Below are positions 1 through 6,583 of a stretch of DNA of 7,293 nt, piece after piece. Positions within the stretch are counted from its first letter, which is position 1. Every line of letters starts with the position of its first letter. A model generated the notes under the pieces. The model had not been told where the DNA came from and did no database searches. It saw only the letters and a list, made by a program, of their open reading frames with translations. This DNA is from Candidatus Omnitrophota bacterium. Lineage in GTDB: Bacteria > Ratteibacteria > UBA8468 > B48-G9 > JAFGKM01. Where the stretch lies: NCBI GenBank assembly GCA_023818785.1, contig JAMWCO010000070.1:1-7293 (forward strand), given 5' to 3'. Both the position numbers and the translations under genes were made by a program.

Positions 1-1247
1 AAAAAACTTGCAAGAGTTAAAGCACTTCCTATCATAGTACATATAATCCACATACTCCATTCAAAATCACCACTTTTTGTTCCTTCAAATAGTCCTTGAT
101 ATATTAAATATTTTGAGAAGAAACCATTAAATGGAGGAACACCACTTATACTTAAAGAACCAATTAAAAATGTTAAGAAAGTAATTGGCATAAATTTCCC
201 AATTCCACCAAGTTTTTCAAGTTCAACTTCATTTGTAGTTTTTTCAATATTCCCTGCTCCAAAAAATAAGAGTGATTTATAAATTGAATTATTTAACATA
301 TGGAAAAGACCTCCAATAATTCCTGCTGAATTTGCACAAGAAATCCCTAAGACCATATAACCAACTTGACTTACTGCATGATAGGATAATAATTTTTTCA
401 TATTATGTTGTACAATCGCCATTAAAACTGCACATACAATTGTTAAAGAGCCAATTAATCTTAAAAGAAACCAAAGTTGAGAATGAAAATCTGGATTATA
501 TTCAAAAATATTAAGCAAAATCCTTGAAAATAGATAAATACCAAGTAATTTATCAAGAGAAGCAGGTAAATAAGCCATAATGATAGAATCTGTTTTTTCA
601 GAAATTTCAGGAATCCATGTATGTAAAGGCATACATCCTGCTTTTGCAAGTGAAGCAGATATTAAAGAAAAGAAAATTCCAATTTCAAGACCACTTTTAA
701 TAAAAATATTCATATCAGTTATTGTATATTTCCCTGTTAAAAATATTAAGCCACATATTCCAAAAATCAAAAATGAATCACTTCCACCAACTATAATCAT
801 TGTTTTTTTCGCAGGATAAGAATTTTCATAATCTCCAATATTTAATAAAAGATAGAGAGTAATTGCTAAAAATCCCCAAAAAACTGAAAAAAGGATTAAA
901 TTATTTAAAAAAATAGCACCAGTTGAAAAAGTTAAAGTCCATAAAATGTAAGAATAATACCTATTTGAATTTTCAAAATTTTTATAATATGAAAATCCAT
1001 AAATAATTGTTAAAATTGTAAAAAGAGAAATAAATATTGAAATGAATGAAGAAAGTTTATCAATCAATAAAACTTCTGAGAAATAATTAATATTTCCTGA
1101 AAATAAGAAGATTGAAAAATAAAAATATGAAATTGATATAATAATTGCACAAATCTCTTTTATAAATCTTATTTTTGAAGGTATGAATCTGCATATAAGT
1201 CCTACTAAAAACCCAAAAGATAAAATTTTTATAATAAGTGTTTCCAT
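1..1247 (-). CDS. NuoL/MbhH-like proton-conducting antiporter subunit of the hydrogenase, C-terminus cut by window edge
   Basis: This is an integral membrane protein of the complex I/Mrp antiporter family, expected to carry protons or sodium ions across the membrane as part of the hydrogenase complex. The reading frame is open from an ATG at 1247 to the window edge, giving 415 visible residues of a protein that is usually around 500 or more. Hydrophobic segments fill almost the whole length. Family landmarks are Lys202 in a KAGCMPLHTWIPE motif, followed by LPASLDKLLGIY (the form seen in hydrogenase-linked members rather than the HAATMV form of complex I), HNMKKLLSYHAVSQVGYM with Lys284/Lys285, His316 and Lys324 in FHMLNNSIYKSL, and GVPPFNGFFSKY. 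The start has a GAGGG site 6 bases upstream and overlaps the large-subunit gene by 19 bases in another frame. Whether H+ or Na+ is moved cannot be read here. Assignment to the family is firm; the exact subunit name is less so. Confidence 0.93.
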   Translation of the reverse strand, partial: METLIIKILSFGFLVGLICRFIPSKIRFIKEICAIIISISYFYFSIFLFSGNINYFSEVLLIDKLSSFISIFISLFTILTIIYGFSYYKNFENSNRYYSYILWTLTFSTGAIFLNNLILFSVFWGFLAITLYLLLNIGDYENSYPAKKTMIIVGGSDSFLIFGICGLIFLTGKYTITDMNIFIKSGLEIGIFFSLISASLAKAGCMPLHTWIPEISEKTDSIIMAYLPASLDKLLGIYLFSRILLNIFEYNPDFHSQLWFLLRLIGSLTIVCAVLMAIVQHNMKKLLSYHAVSQVGYMVLGISCANSAGIIGGLFHMLNNSIYKSLLFFGAGNIEKTTNEVELEKLGGIGKFMPITFLTFLIGSLSISGVPPFNGFFSKYLIYQGLFEGTKSGDFEWSMWIICTMIGSALTLASF

Positions 1248-2458
1248 AATTTTCCCTCTTTTCCCAATTCTTTTTTAATTTTTTCTGTCTTTTCAATTGA
1301 TTTTTTAATAAGTTGGTCAAAATCATATACTTTCTTATTTTTATCTTTATCATATACCGCTATCCTTTCTGTGCAACAATAACAAGGGTCAACTCCTGCA
1401 AGAATTATACATACATCTGAAATTGTCTCTCCTATACAACTTGCTTTAAAAGTTGGAATATTTACATAACTTGGCGCTCTAATTTTATGTCTAACTGGGC
1501 TTGTTGTATTCCCATCGCTCCTAACATAATGGAAAACTTCTCCTCTTGGCGCTTCATGATGACCTATCCCTTCTCCTTCTATTATTTCCCTTACTTCTTT
1601 CCATATTTCACCCTTTTTACCATAAATTGCATCAAGACACTGTTCTATTATCTTTATACTTTCAAAACATTCAAGCAATCTTACAACTGCCTTATCAAAA
1701 ACATCTCCATTTTCAGTTGTTATTACTTTCCATTCAACAAGATTATATGCAGCATAAGGGTCATCTCTCCTTACATCTATATCAACTCCACTTGCCCTTG
1801 CAACTGGTCCAACTGCACCGTAATTTTTAATATCATCTTTTGTTAAAATACCAACTCCTTTTAATCTTGCTGATAAAACTGGGTCATCTAAAACTGCTTC
1901 TGTTAACATTTTTACTTTATCCTTTATTTCTGAAAGTGTCTTTTTTAAAATTGGTACATCTTCATCCTCAATATCTCTTCTAACCCCTCCTATTCTAAGC
2001 ATAGCATAATGATTTCTATTTCCTGTTATCATTTCAAACATATCAAGAATTGGTTCTCTATATTTCCAAGCCCACATAAAAACAGTATTATATCCAAGGA
2101 AGTGGCCAGCAAGACCAACCCAGAGTAAATGACTATGTAATCTTTCAAGTTCTCCAATTATACTCCTTATATATTTTGCTCTTTCAGGTATTTCAATCCC
2201 ACATAAATCTTCAATACTATTACAGTAAGCAATTGGATGTGAAGTAGAGCATATACCACATATTCTTTCAACAAGAAATGTTACCTGGTCATAATGTTTT
2301 GATTCAGATAATTTTTCTATTCCTCTATGGTTATACCCAGCAATCCATTCAGCATCAACAACCTCTTCTCCATCACAATAAAGTTGAAAATATTCTGGTT
2401 CTTCTAATAAAGGATGATATGGACCAATTGGAACAATAACTTTTCTATTTTCTACCAT
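1229..2458 (-). CDS. Group 4 membrane-bound NiFe hydrogenase large (catalytic) subunit, NuoD/HycE/EchE/MbhL-like
   Basis: This 409-residue protein carries the NiFe active site that interconverts protons and H2, on the cytoplasmic face of the membrane complex. The N-terminal nickel motif is RICGIC at residues 65-70 (ligands Cys67 and Cys70) followed by STSH with His74. The C-terminal motif is DPCYCCTER at 357-365 (ligands Cys359 and Cys362; Cys361 is an extra cysteine between them). Having all four ligands separates it from complex I NuoD, which lacks them, and from the related Mbs/Mbx sulfane reductases, which lack a full set. Other family features are the GPYHP start, EWIAGYNHRGIEKL, GNRNHYAMLRIGGVRRD, and APRGEVFHYVRSDG near 303-316. 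A tail of 44 residues follows Arg365, similar in position to the piece removed from E. coli HycE by HycI; no protease gene is in view. The start has a strong AAGGAG site 9 bases upstream and overlaps the NuoC-like gene by 14 bases. Confidence 0.96.
   Translation of the reverse strand: MVENRKVIVPIGPYHPLLEEPEYFQLYCDGEEVVDAEWIAGYNHRGIEKLSESKHYDQVTFLVERICGICSTSHPIAYCNSIEDLCGIEIPERAKYIRSIIGELERLHSHLLWVGLAGHFLGYNTVFMWAWKYREPILDMFEMITGNRNHYAMLRIGGVRRDIEDEDVPILKKTLSEIKDKVKMLTEAVLDDPVLSARLKGVGILTKDDIKNYGAVGPVARASGVDIDVRRDDPYAAYNLVEWKVITTENGDVFDKAVVRLLECFESIKIIEQCLDAIYGKKGEIWKEVREIIEGEGIGHHEAPRGEVFHYVRSDGNTTSPVRHKIRAPSYVNIPTFKASCIGETISDVCIILAGVDPCYCCTERIAVYDKDKNKKVYDFDQLIKKSIEKTEKIKKELGKEGKLWKHLL
1254..1258 (-). 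promoter_or_regulatory. Ribosome binding site for the antiporter subunit
   Basis: The minus strand reads AAGAGGG with GAGGG ending 6 bases before the ATG at 1247. It lies inside the last codons of the hydrogenase large-subunit gene and supports the choice of a start that overlaps that gene by 19 bases. Confidence 0.6.
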
Positions 2459-2882
2459 CTTTTTTTACTCCTTTCCTCAATGGATATAAATTTTCTGGCC
2501 AATCTTCCCTTAATAAAAAATGTTTTAAATTTGGATGTCCTATAAAATTTATTCCAAGTAATTCCCAAACTTCTCTTTCAATATATGATATTCCTGGAAT
2601 AATTGATGTCAAACTTTCTATTTCTGGATTTTCTTTATCCAAAAATGTTCTTAAAGAAATAATAAGTCCTTGTTTATCAAAAGAAAAATGGTATAAAAGT
2701 TCAAATTTGTCAAAATTTTCAATACCAGTAACAATCTGATATCTTGCACCAAGTTCATTAAAAATAATATTTACAACATCCTTTAAATCTTTTCTATCAA
2801 TAGTTAAATAAACTCTTCTTTCATTGTGAATCTTTATCTCTTTTATCTTATCCTTTAACCTTTCTTTAATATTTTCTATCAT
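2445..2882 (-). CDS. NuoC-like (30 kDa family) hydrogenase subunit, EchD/MbhK-like
   Basis: This 145-residue protein matches the complex I 30 kDa subunit family, a cofactor-free scaffold that packs against the large subunit in complex I and group 4 hydrogenases. The diagnostic part is C-terminal: ISYIEREVWELLGINFIGHP at about 98-117, then LLREDWP at 123-129 and YPLRK at 133-137. The N-terminal half is a less conserved alpha/beta region with no cysteine, so it binds no cluster. It is a separate gene here, unlike HycE and HyfG where this domain is fused to the large subunit. The ATG forms a 4-base ATGA overlap with the end of the small-subunit gene, and an AAGGAG site lies 5 bases upstream. The downstream end overlaps the large-subunit gene by 14 bases, so translation of the three is probably coupled. 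Confidence 0.92.
   Translation of the reverse strand: MIENIKERLKDKIKEIKIHNERRVYLTIDRKDLKDVVNIIFNELGARYQIVTGIENFDKFELLYHFSFDKQGLIISLRTFLDKENPEIESLTSIIPGISYIEREVWELLGINFIGHPNLKHFLLREDWPENLYPLRKGVKKDGRK
2468..2473 (-). promoter_or_regulatory. Ribosome binding site for the hydrogenase large subunit
   Basis: AAGGAG on the minus strand sits 9 bases before the ATG at 2458, inside the final codons of the upstream NuoC-like gene. It confirms the 14-base overlapping start. Confidence 0.7.
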
Positions 2883-3295
2883 TTCAACTCCTTCAAAAAT
2901 TTAACAATTCCTGCTATTATACTTTCTGGTTTTGGTGGACACCCTGGAATATATACATCAACAGGAATAATTTTGTCTAAAGGTCCAGCCATCTGATACC
3001 CATCTCTAAAAATTCCACCAGAACAAGAACAAGTTCCAACTGCAACAACTACACATGGTTTTGGTGTTTGCTGATATACTTCTTTCACTCTCTCAACACA
3101 TTTCTTATTAACAATCCCAGTACATAATAAAACATCAGCATGTCTTGGACTTGCTGCAAGTATTATACCAAATCTTTCAACATCAAACCTTGGAGTTAAA
3201 AGGTCAAGTATTTCAATATCACAATTATTACAACTCCCTCCACTTACATGATATACCCATAAACTTTTTTTAAGTGCCTTCAATTTTAAACTCAT
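2879..3295 (-). CDS. Group 4 NiFe hydrogenase small subunit, NuoB/EchC/MbhJ-like
   Basis: This 138-residue protein carries the proximal [4Fe-4S] cluster that passes electrons to the NiFe site. The four ligand cysteines of the family are present: Cys22 and Cys25 in GGSCNNCDIE, Cys89 in GTCSCSGG, and Cys119 in IPGCPPKPE. Cys58 (LLCTG), Cys66, Cys81 and Cys91 are additional. The length is typical of the compact single-cluster small subunits of Ech and Mbh, and much shorter than small subunits of uptake hydrogenases. There is no Tat signal peptide, which fits a cytoplasm-facing enzyme. It starts 1 base after the end of the NuoH-like gene with a GGGAG site, and ends in an ATGA overlap with the NuoC-like gene. 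Confidence 0.95.
   Translation of the reverse strand: MSLKLKALKKSLWVYHVSGGSCNNCDIEILDLLTPRFDVERFGIILAASPRHADVLLCTGIVNKKCVERVKEVYQQTPKPCVVVAVGTCSCSGGIFRDGYQMAGPLDKIIPVDVYIPGCPPKPESIIAGIVKFLKELK
2888..2893 (-). promoter_or_regulatory. Ribosome binding site for the NuoC-like subunit
   Basis: AAGGAG on the minus strand lies 5 bases before the ATG at 2882, within the last codons of the small-subunit gene. It supports the ATGA-overlap start. Confidence 0.7.
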
Positions 3296-3296
3296 T

Positions 3297-4226
3297 CTAA
3301 ACTCCCGATAAAGTAAATAAAATCCCTAATATACCTATTAAAGTTAACCATCCCCAGAAAAATTTAAACACCTGGTCAATTCTCAATCTTGGATTTGTAT
3401 TTCTTATCAAGGTTATTAAAATTAAAACTATTAAATATTTAACCACAAAAATTAAAAAACCACTAAAACTATTTATTGCACTTCCTCCAAGATACAGAAT
3501 AACTATAAAAGAAGGAACAACAACAAATAAAATACTTTTTGCAAGTTTATAAAATCCAAGTAATATACCTGAATATTCAATTAAAGCACCACCTGCAATT
3601 TCTGTTTCCGCTTCTGCAAGGTCAAATGGAACAACTCCAACTTTTCCACAAGATGAGATTAAAATTATAATAAAACCAATAATCCCAGATAAAGAAAAGA
3701 TATTACTTCCATATATCTGTTGATGTTTGATAATTTCAATCAATGAAGTTGTTGAACCAGATTTTATTGCAGGAATTATTATTCCACATATAAATGGGAG
3801 TTCATAAGAAAGAAGGAGTTTCAATTCTCTACTTATCCCAACTGAAGCAAGAACATTACCAGATGAACTCCCACCAAGGATTATAGAAAGAGAAGGAATA
3901 ATAAGTAAATATACAAGAAGAATTAAATCACCGCCAAAACCAAAGTTTTTCTTTAAAACAAAGAAAATTACTGTTCCACATATAGTCGCTGATATAACAC
4001 CTAAAATTGGTGCAAATACAAACATAAACTTATTACCATTTTCAGAAATTAAAACCTCTTTTCCTGAAAGTTTTATAATATCTGCAAAGTTCTGATACCA
4101 AGGGGGTCCAACTCTCCATTGGATACGCGCAGTCAATTTCCTATCAATCCATGAAACAAAAAGTCCTATTATACTTAAAACAAAAAATGATAAAATAAAA
4201 AAGCCAAAAATATAAATCATATTCAT
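3297..4226 (-). CDS. NuoH-like membrane subunit of group 4 hydrogenase (HycD/EchB/MbhM-like)
   Basis: This 309-residue membrane protein belongs to the respiratory complex I subunit 1 family, which anchors the hydrogenase arm to the membrane and links redox chemistry to ion movement. About eight hydrophobic segments are visible, the first at 4-26. The conserved cytoplasmic loops are present: WIDRKLTARIQWRVGPPW at 26-43, SRELKLLLSYELPF at 132-145 with Glu134, PFDLAEAETEIAGGALIEYSG at 200-220 with its cluster of acidic residues (Asp202, Glu205, Glu207, Glu209, Glu217), and RNTNPRLRIDQ at 275-285. The start codon overlaps the ferredoxin gene's stop as ATGA; a second ATG two codons later is possible. 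No Shine-Dalgarno site is visible, so translation is probably coupled to the ferredoxin gene. It is followed by the small subunit after 1 base. Confidence 0.95.
   Translation of the reverse strand: MNMIYIFGFFILSFFVLSIIGLFVSWIDRKLTARIQWRVGPPWYQNFADIIKLSGKEVLISENGNKFMFVFAPILGVISATICGTVIFFVLKKNFGFGGDLILLVYLLIIPSLSIILGGSSSGNVLASVGISRELKLLLSYELPFICGIIIPAIKSGSTTSLIEIIKHQQIYGSNIFSLSGIIGFIIILISSCGKVGVVPFDLAEAETEIAGGALIEYSGILLGFYKLAKSILFVVVPSFIVILYLGGSAINSFSGFLIFVVKYLIVLILITLIRNTNPRLRIDQVFKFFWGWLTLIGILGILFTLSGV
3301..3306 (-). promoter_or_regulatory. Ribosome binding site for the hydrogenase small subunit
   Basis: GGGAGT on the minus strand lies 5 bases before the ATG at 3295, inside the last codons of the NuoH-like gene. 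It is the first clear Shine-Dalgarno site along the operon; the four genes before it lack one. Confidence 0.6.
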
Positions 4227-4714
4227 TTTTTTAACCCATATTTTTCTATATAACTAAAACATCTTACAATTAAATTTTCACCTATTTTATATATATTTTC
4301 TTTATCTTCAATTTCACTTTCTTCAATAAATTTTATTGCATCACATTTTTCTGTTATCACACATAGAGGGATTTGGTCTTCCTTCAATCTTCCAATACAT
4401 AAATCACATTTTCCAATTATATAAGGGATAATATCAGGTAAAATTGTTCCAAAAGGACAAGCAAGCATACAACTTTTACAAGAAATACATAAAAATTTAC
4501 TTCTTTTATTAATACCCTCTTCTCTTTTTAGTGCTTCAGTTGGACAAGAATTTATACATGGATGGTCTTCACATCTTCTACAAGCAAGTAAAAAAGCAAT
4601 CTCTTCTCTTAAACTTGTTATTCCATTATTCTCTGGATGTAAAAAATATGAACATTCAACATTACACTCTTTACAACTTAAACACTTATCATAATCAATA
4701 AATAATTTTTTCAT
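4223..4714 (-). CDS. Four-motif 4Fe-4S polyferredoxin, HycB/CooF/HyfA-like electron-transfer subunit
   Basis: This 163-residue iron-sulfur protein probably carries electrons between the diaphorase module and the hydrogenase core. Cysteines fall in four groups: 11-14-17-21 (C-x2-C-x2-C-x3-C), 45-48-53-57 (C-x2-C-x4-C-x3-CP), 76-79-82-86 (C-x2-C-x2-C-x3-CP), and 103-106-118-124 (C-x2-C-x11-C-x5-C). The pattern is that of the DmsB/HycB/CooF family with up to four [4Fe-4S] clusters. The last group is unusual: the usual ending is C-x3-CP, while here the gap is five residues and no proline follows. No membrane segment or signal is present, so it should be cytoplasmic. It lies 1 base after hydG and shares an ATGA overlap with the NuoH-like gene, which ties it to both modules. 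No Shine-Dalgarno site is seen before the ATG. No NuoI-like protein is in the window, so this protein may serve as its replacement. Confidence 0.9.
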   Translation of the reverse strand: MKKLFIDYDKCLSCKECNVECSYFLHPENNGITSLREEIAFLLACRRCEDHPCINSCPTEALKREEGINKRSKFLCISCKSCMLACPFGTILPDIIPYIIGKCDLCIGRLKEDQIPLCVITEKCDAIKFIEESEIEDKENIYKIGENLIVRCFSYIEKYGLKK

Positions 4715-4715
4715 T

Positions 4716-5546
4716 TTAAACCCATATATTTGGTTTATTTTTTAATTCTTGATATGCAAAAACAGGTCCATCTTTACATACAAAAAGTTCTCCTATCATA
4801 CAATGTCTACAATGACCAACTCCACAATACATTTTTCTTTCCATTGATAAATAAATATTTTCTTCTGAAAAACCAATTTCAAGTAATTTCAAAGTTGTAA
4901 ATTTCATCATTATAGGTGGTCCACAAACGATACTGACTGAATTTTTTACCTCAATATTAAGATTATCAAGCGTACAAGTGACAACTCCTTCCATATATTT
5001 CCAATTATTATCCTTTTTATCAACTGTGATTCTAAAAGAGAGTGGTATTTTTTCACACAATTTTTGCCATTGGTCAAAAATCAACTCTTTATATATATAA
5101 TCAGAAGGTGTCCTTGCTCCACAACAAAAAACAATCTTTTTATAATCCTTATATGTTTCCACAAGTGTAAGGAATAATGCCCTTATAGGTGCAAGTCCAA
5201 CTCCTCCACCAACAAGTAAAACTTCTTTATCTTTAAATTTTTCAATAGGATATGGTTTCCCATAAGGACCTCTTATACCAACTATCTGACCTTTTTTCAA
5301 TTCGTGTATTTTTTCTGTAACTTTTCCTGTTTTCATAACTGTAAATTCAATTTTTTCTTTATCAAATGGAGATGAAGAAGGAGTAAAAGGTGCTTCTCCA
5401 ATACCAGGAACAGTTAAAGATGCAAATTGTCCAGCAAGAAAAGAAAATTCTTTCTCTGGTTTCAAAACAATAGTATTTATTGTTGGTGATTCTTTTATAT
5501 TATCAATTACTTCACACTTTATTGGTTCATATATGTTTTTTCCCAT
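4716..5546 (-). CDS. hydG: Sulfhydrogenase gamma subunit-like NAD(P)H:acceptor oxidoreductase (FAD, iron-sulfur)
   Basis: This 276-residue flavoprotein should exchange electrons between NAD(P)H and iron-sulfur clusters. Domain order: an FAD-binding beta-barrel at about 1-105 with FLAGQF (36-41), GEAPFTPSSSP (50-60) and RGPYGKP (92-98); an NAD(P)-binding domain at about 106-235 with LLVGGGVGLAPIRAL (110-124), CCGARTP (141-147) and VCGPPIMM (207-214); and a C-terminal cluster motif with Cys241, Cys246, Cys249 and Cys257 (C-x4-C-x2-C-x7-C) in MYCGVGHCRHC...FVCKDGPVF, the [2Fe-2S] arrangement of HydG, AsrB and PyrK-like proteins. The family is the gamma subunit of Pyrococcus-type group 3b sulfhydrogenases. 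NADH versus NADPH preference cannot be read from the motif. The gene starts 2 bases after hydB and ends 1 base before the polyferredoxin. No Shine-Dalgarno site precedes the ATG. The unusual point is its membership of a membrane hydrogenase operon. Confidence 0.92.
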   Translation of the reverse strand: MGKNIYEPIKCEVIDNIKESPTINTIVLKPEKEFSFLAGQFASLTVPGIGEAPFTPSSSPFDKEKIEFTVMKTGKVTEKIHELKKGQIVGIRGPYGKPYPIEKFKDKEVLLVGGGVGLAPIRALFLTLVETYKDYKKIVFCCGARTPSDYIYKELIFDQWQKLCEKIPLSFRITVDKKDNNWKYMEGVVTCTLDNLNIEVKNSVSIVCGPPIMMKFTTLKLLEIGFSEENIYLSMERKMYCGVGHCRHCMIGELFVCKDGPVFAYQELKNKPNIWV

Positions 5547-5548
5547 TT

Positions 5549-6565
5549 TTAAACTTTTAATTTTTCTTTTAAAACTTCATTTATAACTTTTCTTTTATCA
5601 ATTTTACCAATGCAACCTGATATACATCTTCCACATCCAGTACATCCTAATATTTTAAAATTCTCTTTCATATACCAGTATTTACATAATAATCTATTTG
5701 AGTATCTATCATATAAAGTTGGTCTTGGTGTTGCTCCTGAAGCCATTCTTGCATATCCTGGGAATAGACAACTATCATACACTTTAACTTTTTTAAAATC
5801 ACAATCATCAGTTGTATCCTCAAGGAGAAAACAGACACATGTTGGACAATTAAAATTGCAACTTCCACATGATACACAATTTTTAATATCTTTTATATTT
5901 TCCCAATATTCTGTTTGATACATTCCTACCAAATTTTCAATATTAGAAAGATCAAATCCTTTATTTATTTCATTAACTCTTTGGCATACATTCTTTCTCC
6001 CTTCTTCTAATTCTTCTATCTGTGATTTTGAAATATCATAAAATCTTGTATCATTTTTCAAAAAATCCTTTCCTTTTTCACTTCCAATTTCTATAATAAA
6101 ACCATCTTTAACTTTTGATAAATTCAAATCAAAATTTTTTTCAGGATATGGTTTTATCCCAACAAGTGAGCAAAAACATGTATCATATGGGATTTTACAA
6201 TCAAAACTTATAATTAAAATATTTTCTCTCCTTTTTGAATAATTAGGGTCTTTAAAATCACCATTTTTAAAAACATTGTCAAGAATCTCAATAGATGCTA
6301 AATCACATGAAGTTACTCCCATAACTATTATTTGAGGAAAATTTTTAATTTCAGGATAAACCCTTTCTTTAAATGGATATAAAAATATTTTTAATGGTTC
6401 AACAGTTCTTGCTTTATCATAAACAACTTTTTTAAAATTTTCTTCATTTAAAATTTCAAAAAATAAAAATTTTCCTTTTTCAATAGGAGCATAAATTTTA
6501 TTTTCTCCTATTTTCCCTTCTATAAATTCTTGCCAATCCTTTTGGTTTATATATTTTCTTTCCAT
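5549..6565 (-). CDS. hydB: Sulfhydrogenase beta subunit-like 4Fe-4S dicluster protein
   Basis: This 338-residue protein belongs to the HydB/AsrA family, which pairs with HydG/AsrB and relays electrons between the flavin and the catalytic subunits. An N-terminal domain of about 225 residues has family landmarks GVTSCDLASIEILDNVF at 83-99 and CKIPYDTCFC at 123-132 (Cys123, Cys130, Cys132). Two C-terminal [4Fe-4S] motifs follow: Cys230-233-236-240 in CVSCGSCNFNCP, and Cys308-311-314-318 in CTGCGRCISGC. Between them lies a long insert with VYDSCLFPGYARMASG at 262-277, typical of the family. It is the first gene of the operon, 2 bases before hydG. The ATG is chosen because the N-terminus aligns with the family's usual short start; the 25-base leader from the predicted promoter has no Shine-Dalgarno site and is occupied by a palindrome. 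No AsrC-type siroheme sulfite reductase gene is nearby, so a sulfite reductase role is unlikely. Confidence 0.91.
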   Translation of the reverse strand: MERKYINQKDWQEFIEGKIGENKIYAPIEKGKFLFFEILNEENFKKVVYDKARTVEPLKIFLYPFKERVYPEIKNFPQIIVMGVTSCDLASIEILDNVFKNGDFKDPNYSKRRENILIISFDCKIPYDTCFCSLVGIKPYPEKNFDLNLSKVKDGFIIEIGSEKGKDFLKNDTRFYDISKSQIEELEEGRKNVCQRVNEINKGFDLSNIENLVGMYQTEYWENIKDIKNCVSCGSCNFNCPTCVCFLLEDTTDDCDFKKVKVYDSCLFPGYARMASGATPRPTLYDRYSNRLLCKYWYMKENFKILGCTGCGRCISGCIGKIDKRKVINEVLKEKLKV

Positions 6566-6583
6566 TTGTGAATTTTTTCACAA
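6566..6583. promoter_or_regulatory. Perfect palindromic operator matching the Rex (NADH-sensing repressor) consensus
   Basis: The site is TTGTGAA-4-TTCACAA on both strands, and the symmetry extends by one more A/T pair on each side (6565-6584) and another (6564-6585), giving 9-base arms around a 4-base centre. This equals the known Rex consensus TTGTGAA-N4-TTCACAA. It lies just downstream of the predicted -10 box and directly against the start codon of hydB, a position suited to repression. Rex releases DNA when NADH is high. A CRP/FNR-type site (TGTGA-N6-TCACA) is also satisfied by the core, but the outer bases and the downstream position favour Rex. No regulator gene is in the window. Confidence 0.72.

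Noticed and set aside
332..514. Short plus-strand open frame (60 codons)
   Set aside because: It lies antisense within the antiporter gene, whose conserved HNMKKLLSY and HMLNNSIYKS motifs are read from the minus strand here. The translation has no recognisable family features.
580..819. Plus-strand open frame (79 codons)
   Set aside because: It is antisense to the core of the NuoL-like gene, including the KAGCMPLHTW motif, and is a by-product of low stop density in A/T-rich antisense sequence.
1087..1353. Minus-strand open frame of 88 codons crossing the large subunit/antiporter junction
   Set aside because: The two flanking real frames already account for the DNA with motif support and a 19-base overlap; this third frame yields a lysine- and phenylalanine-rich product without family features.
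1487..1846. Plus-strand frames of 119 and 94 codons
   Set aside because: Both are antisense to the conserved large-subunit region 205-320; they encode low-complexity F/Y- or L/H-rich strings.
1229..4226. True respiratory complex I (NADH:quinone oxidoreductase) or Mbs/Mbx sulfane reductase
   Set aside because: The NuoD-like protein keeps both CxxC nickel motifs (Cys67/70 and Cys359/362), which complex I lacks and which are incomplete in Mbs/Mbx. No NuoE, NuoF or NuoG is present.
5610..5918. Plus-strand frame of 102 codons and a nested minus-strand frame
   Set aside because: They overlap the cysteine-cluster region of hydB, which is clearly the coding frame.
4716..6565. Anaerobic sulfite reductase AsrAB
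   Set aside because: HydB/HydG and AsrA/AsrB are homologous, but no AsrC siroheme subunit is nearby and the genes are fused tightly into a hydrogenase operon.
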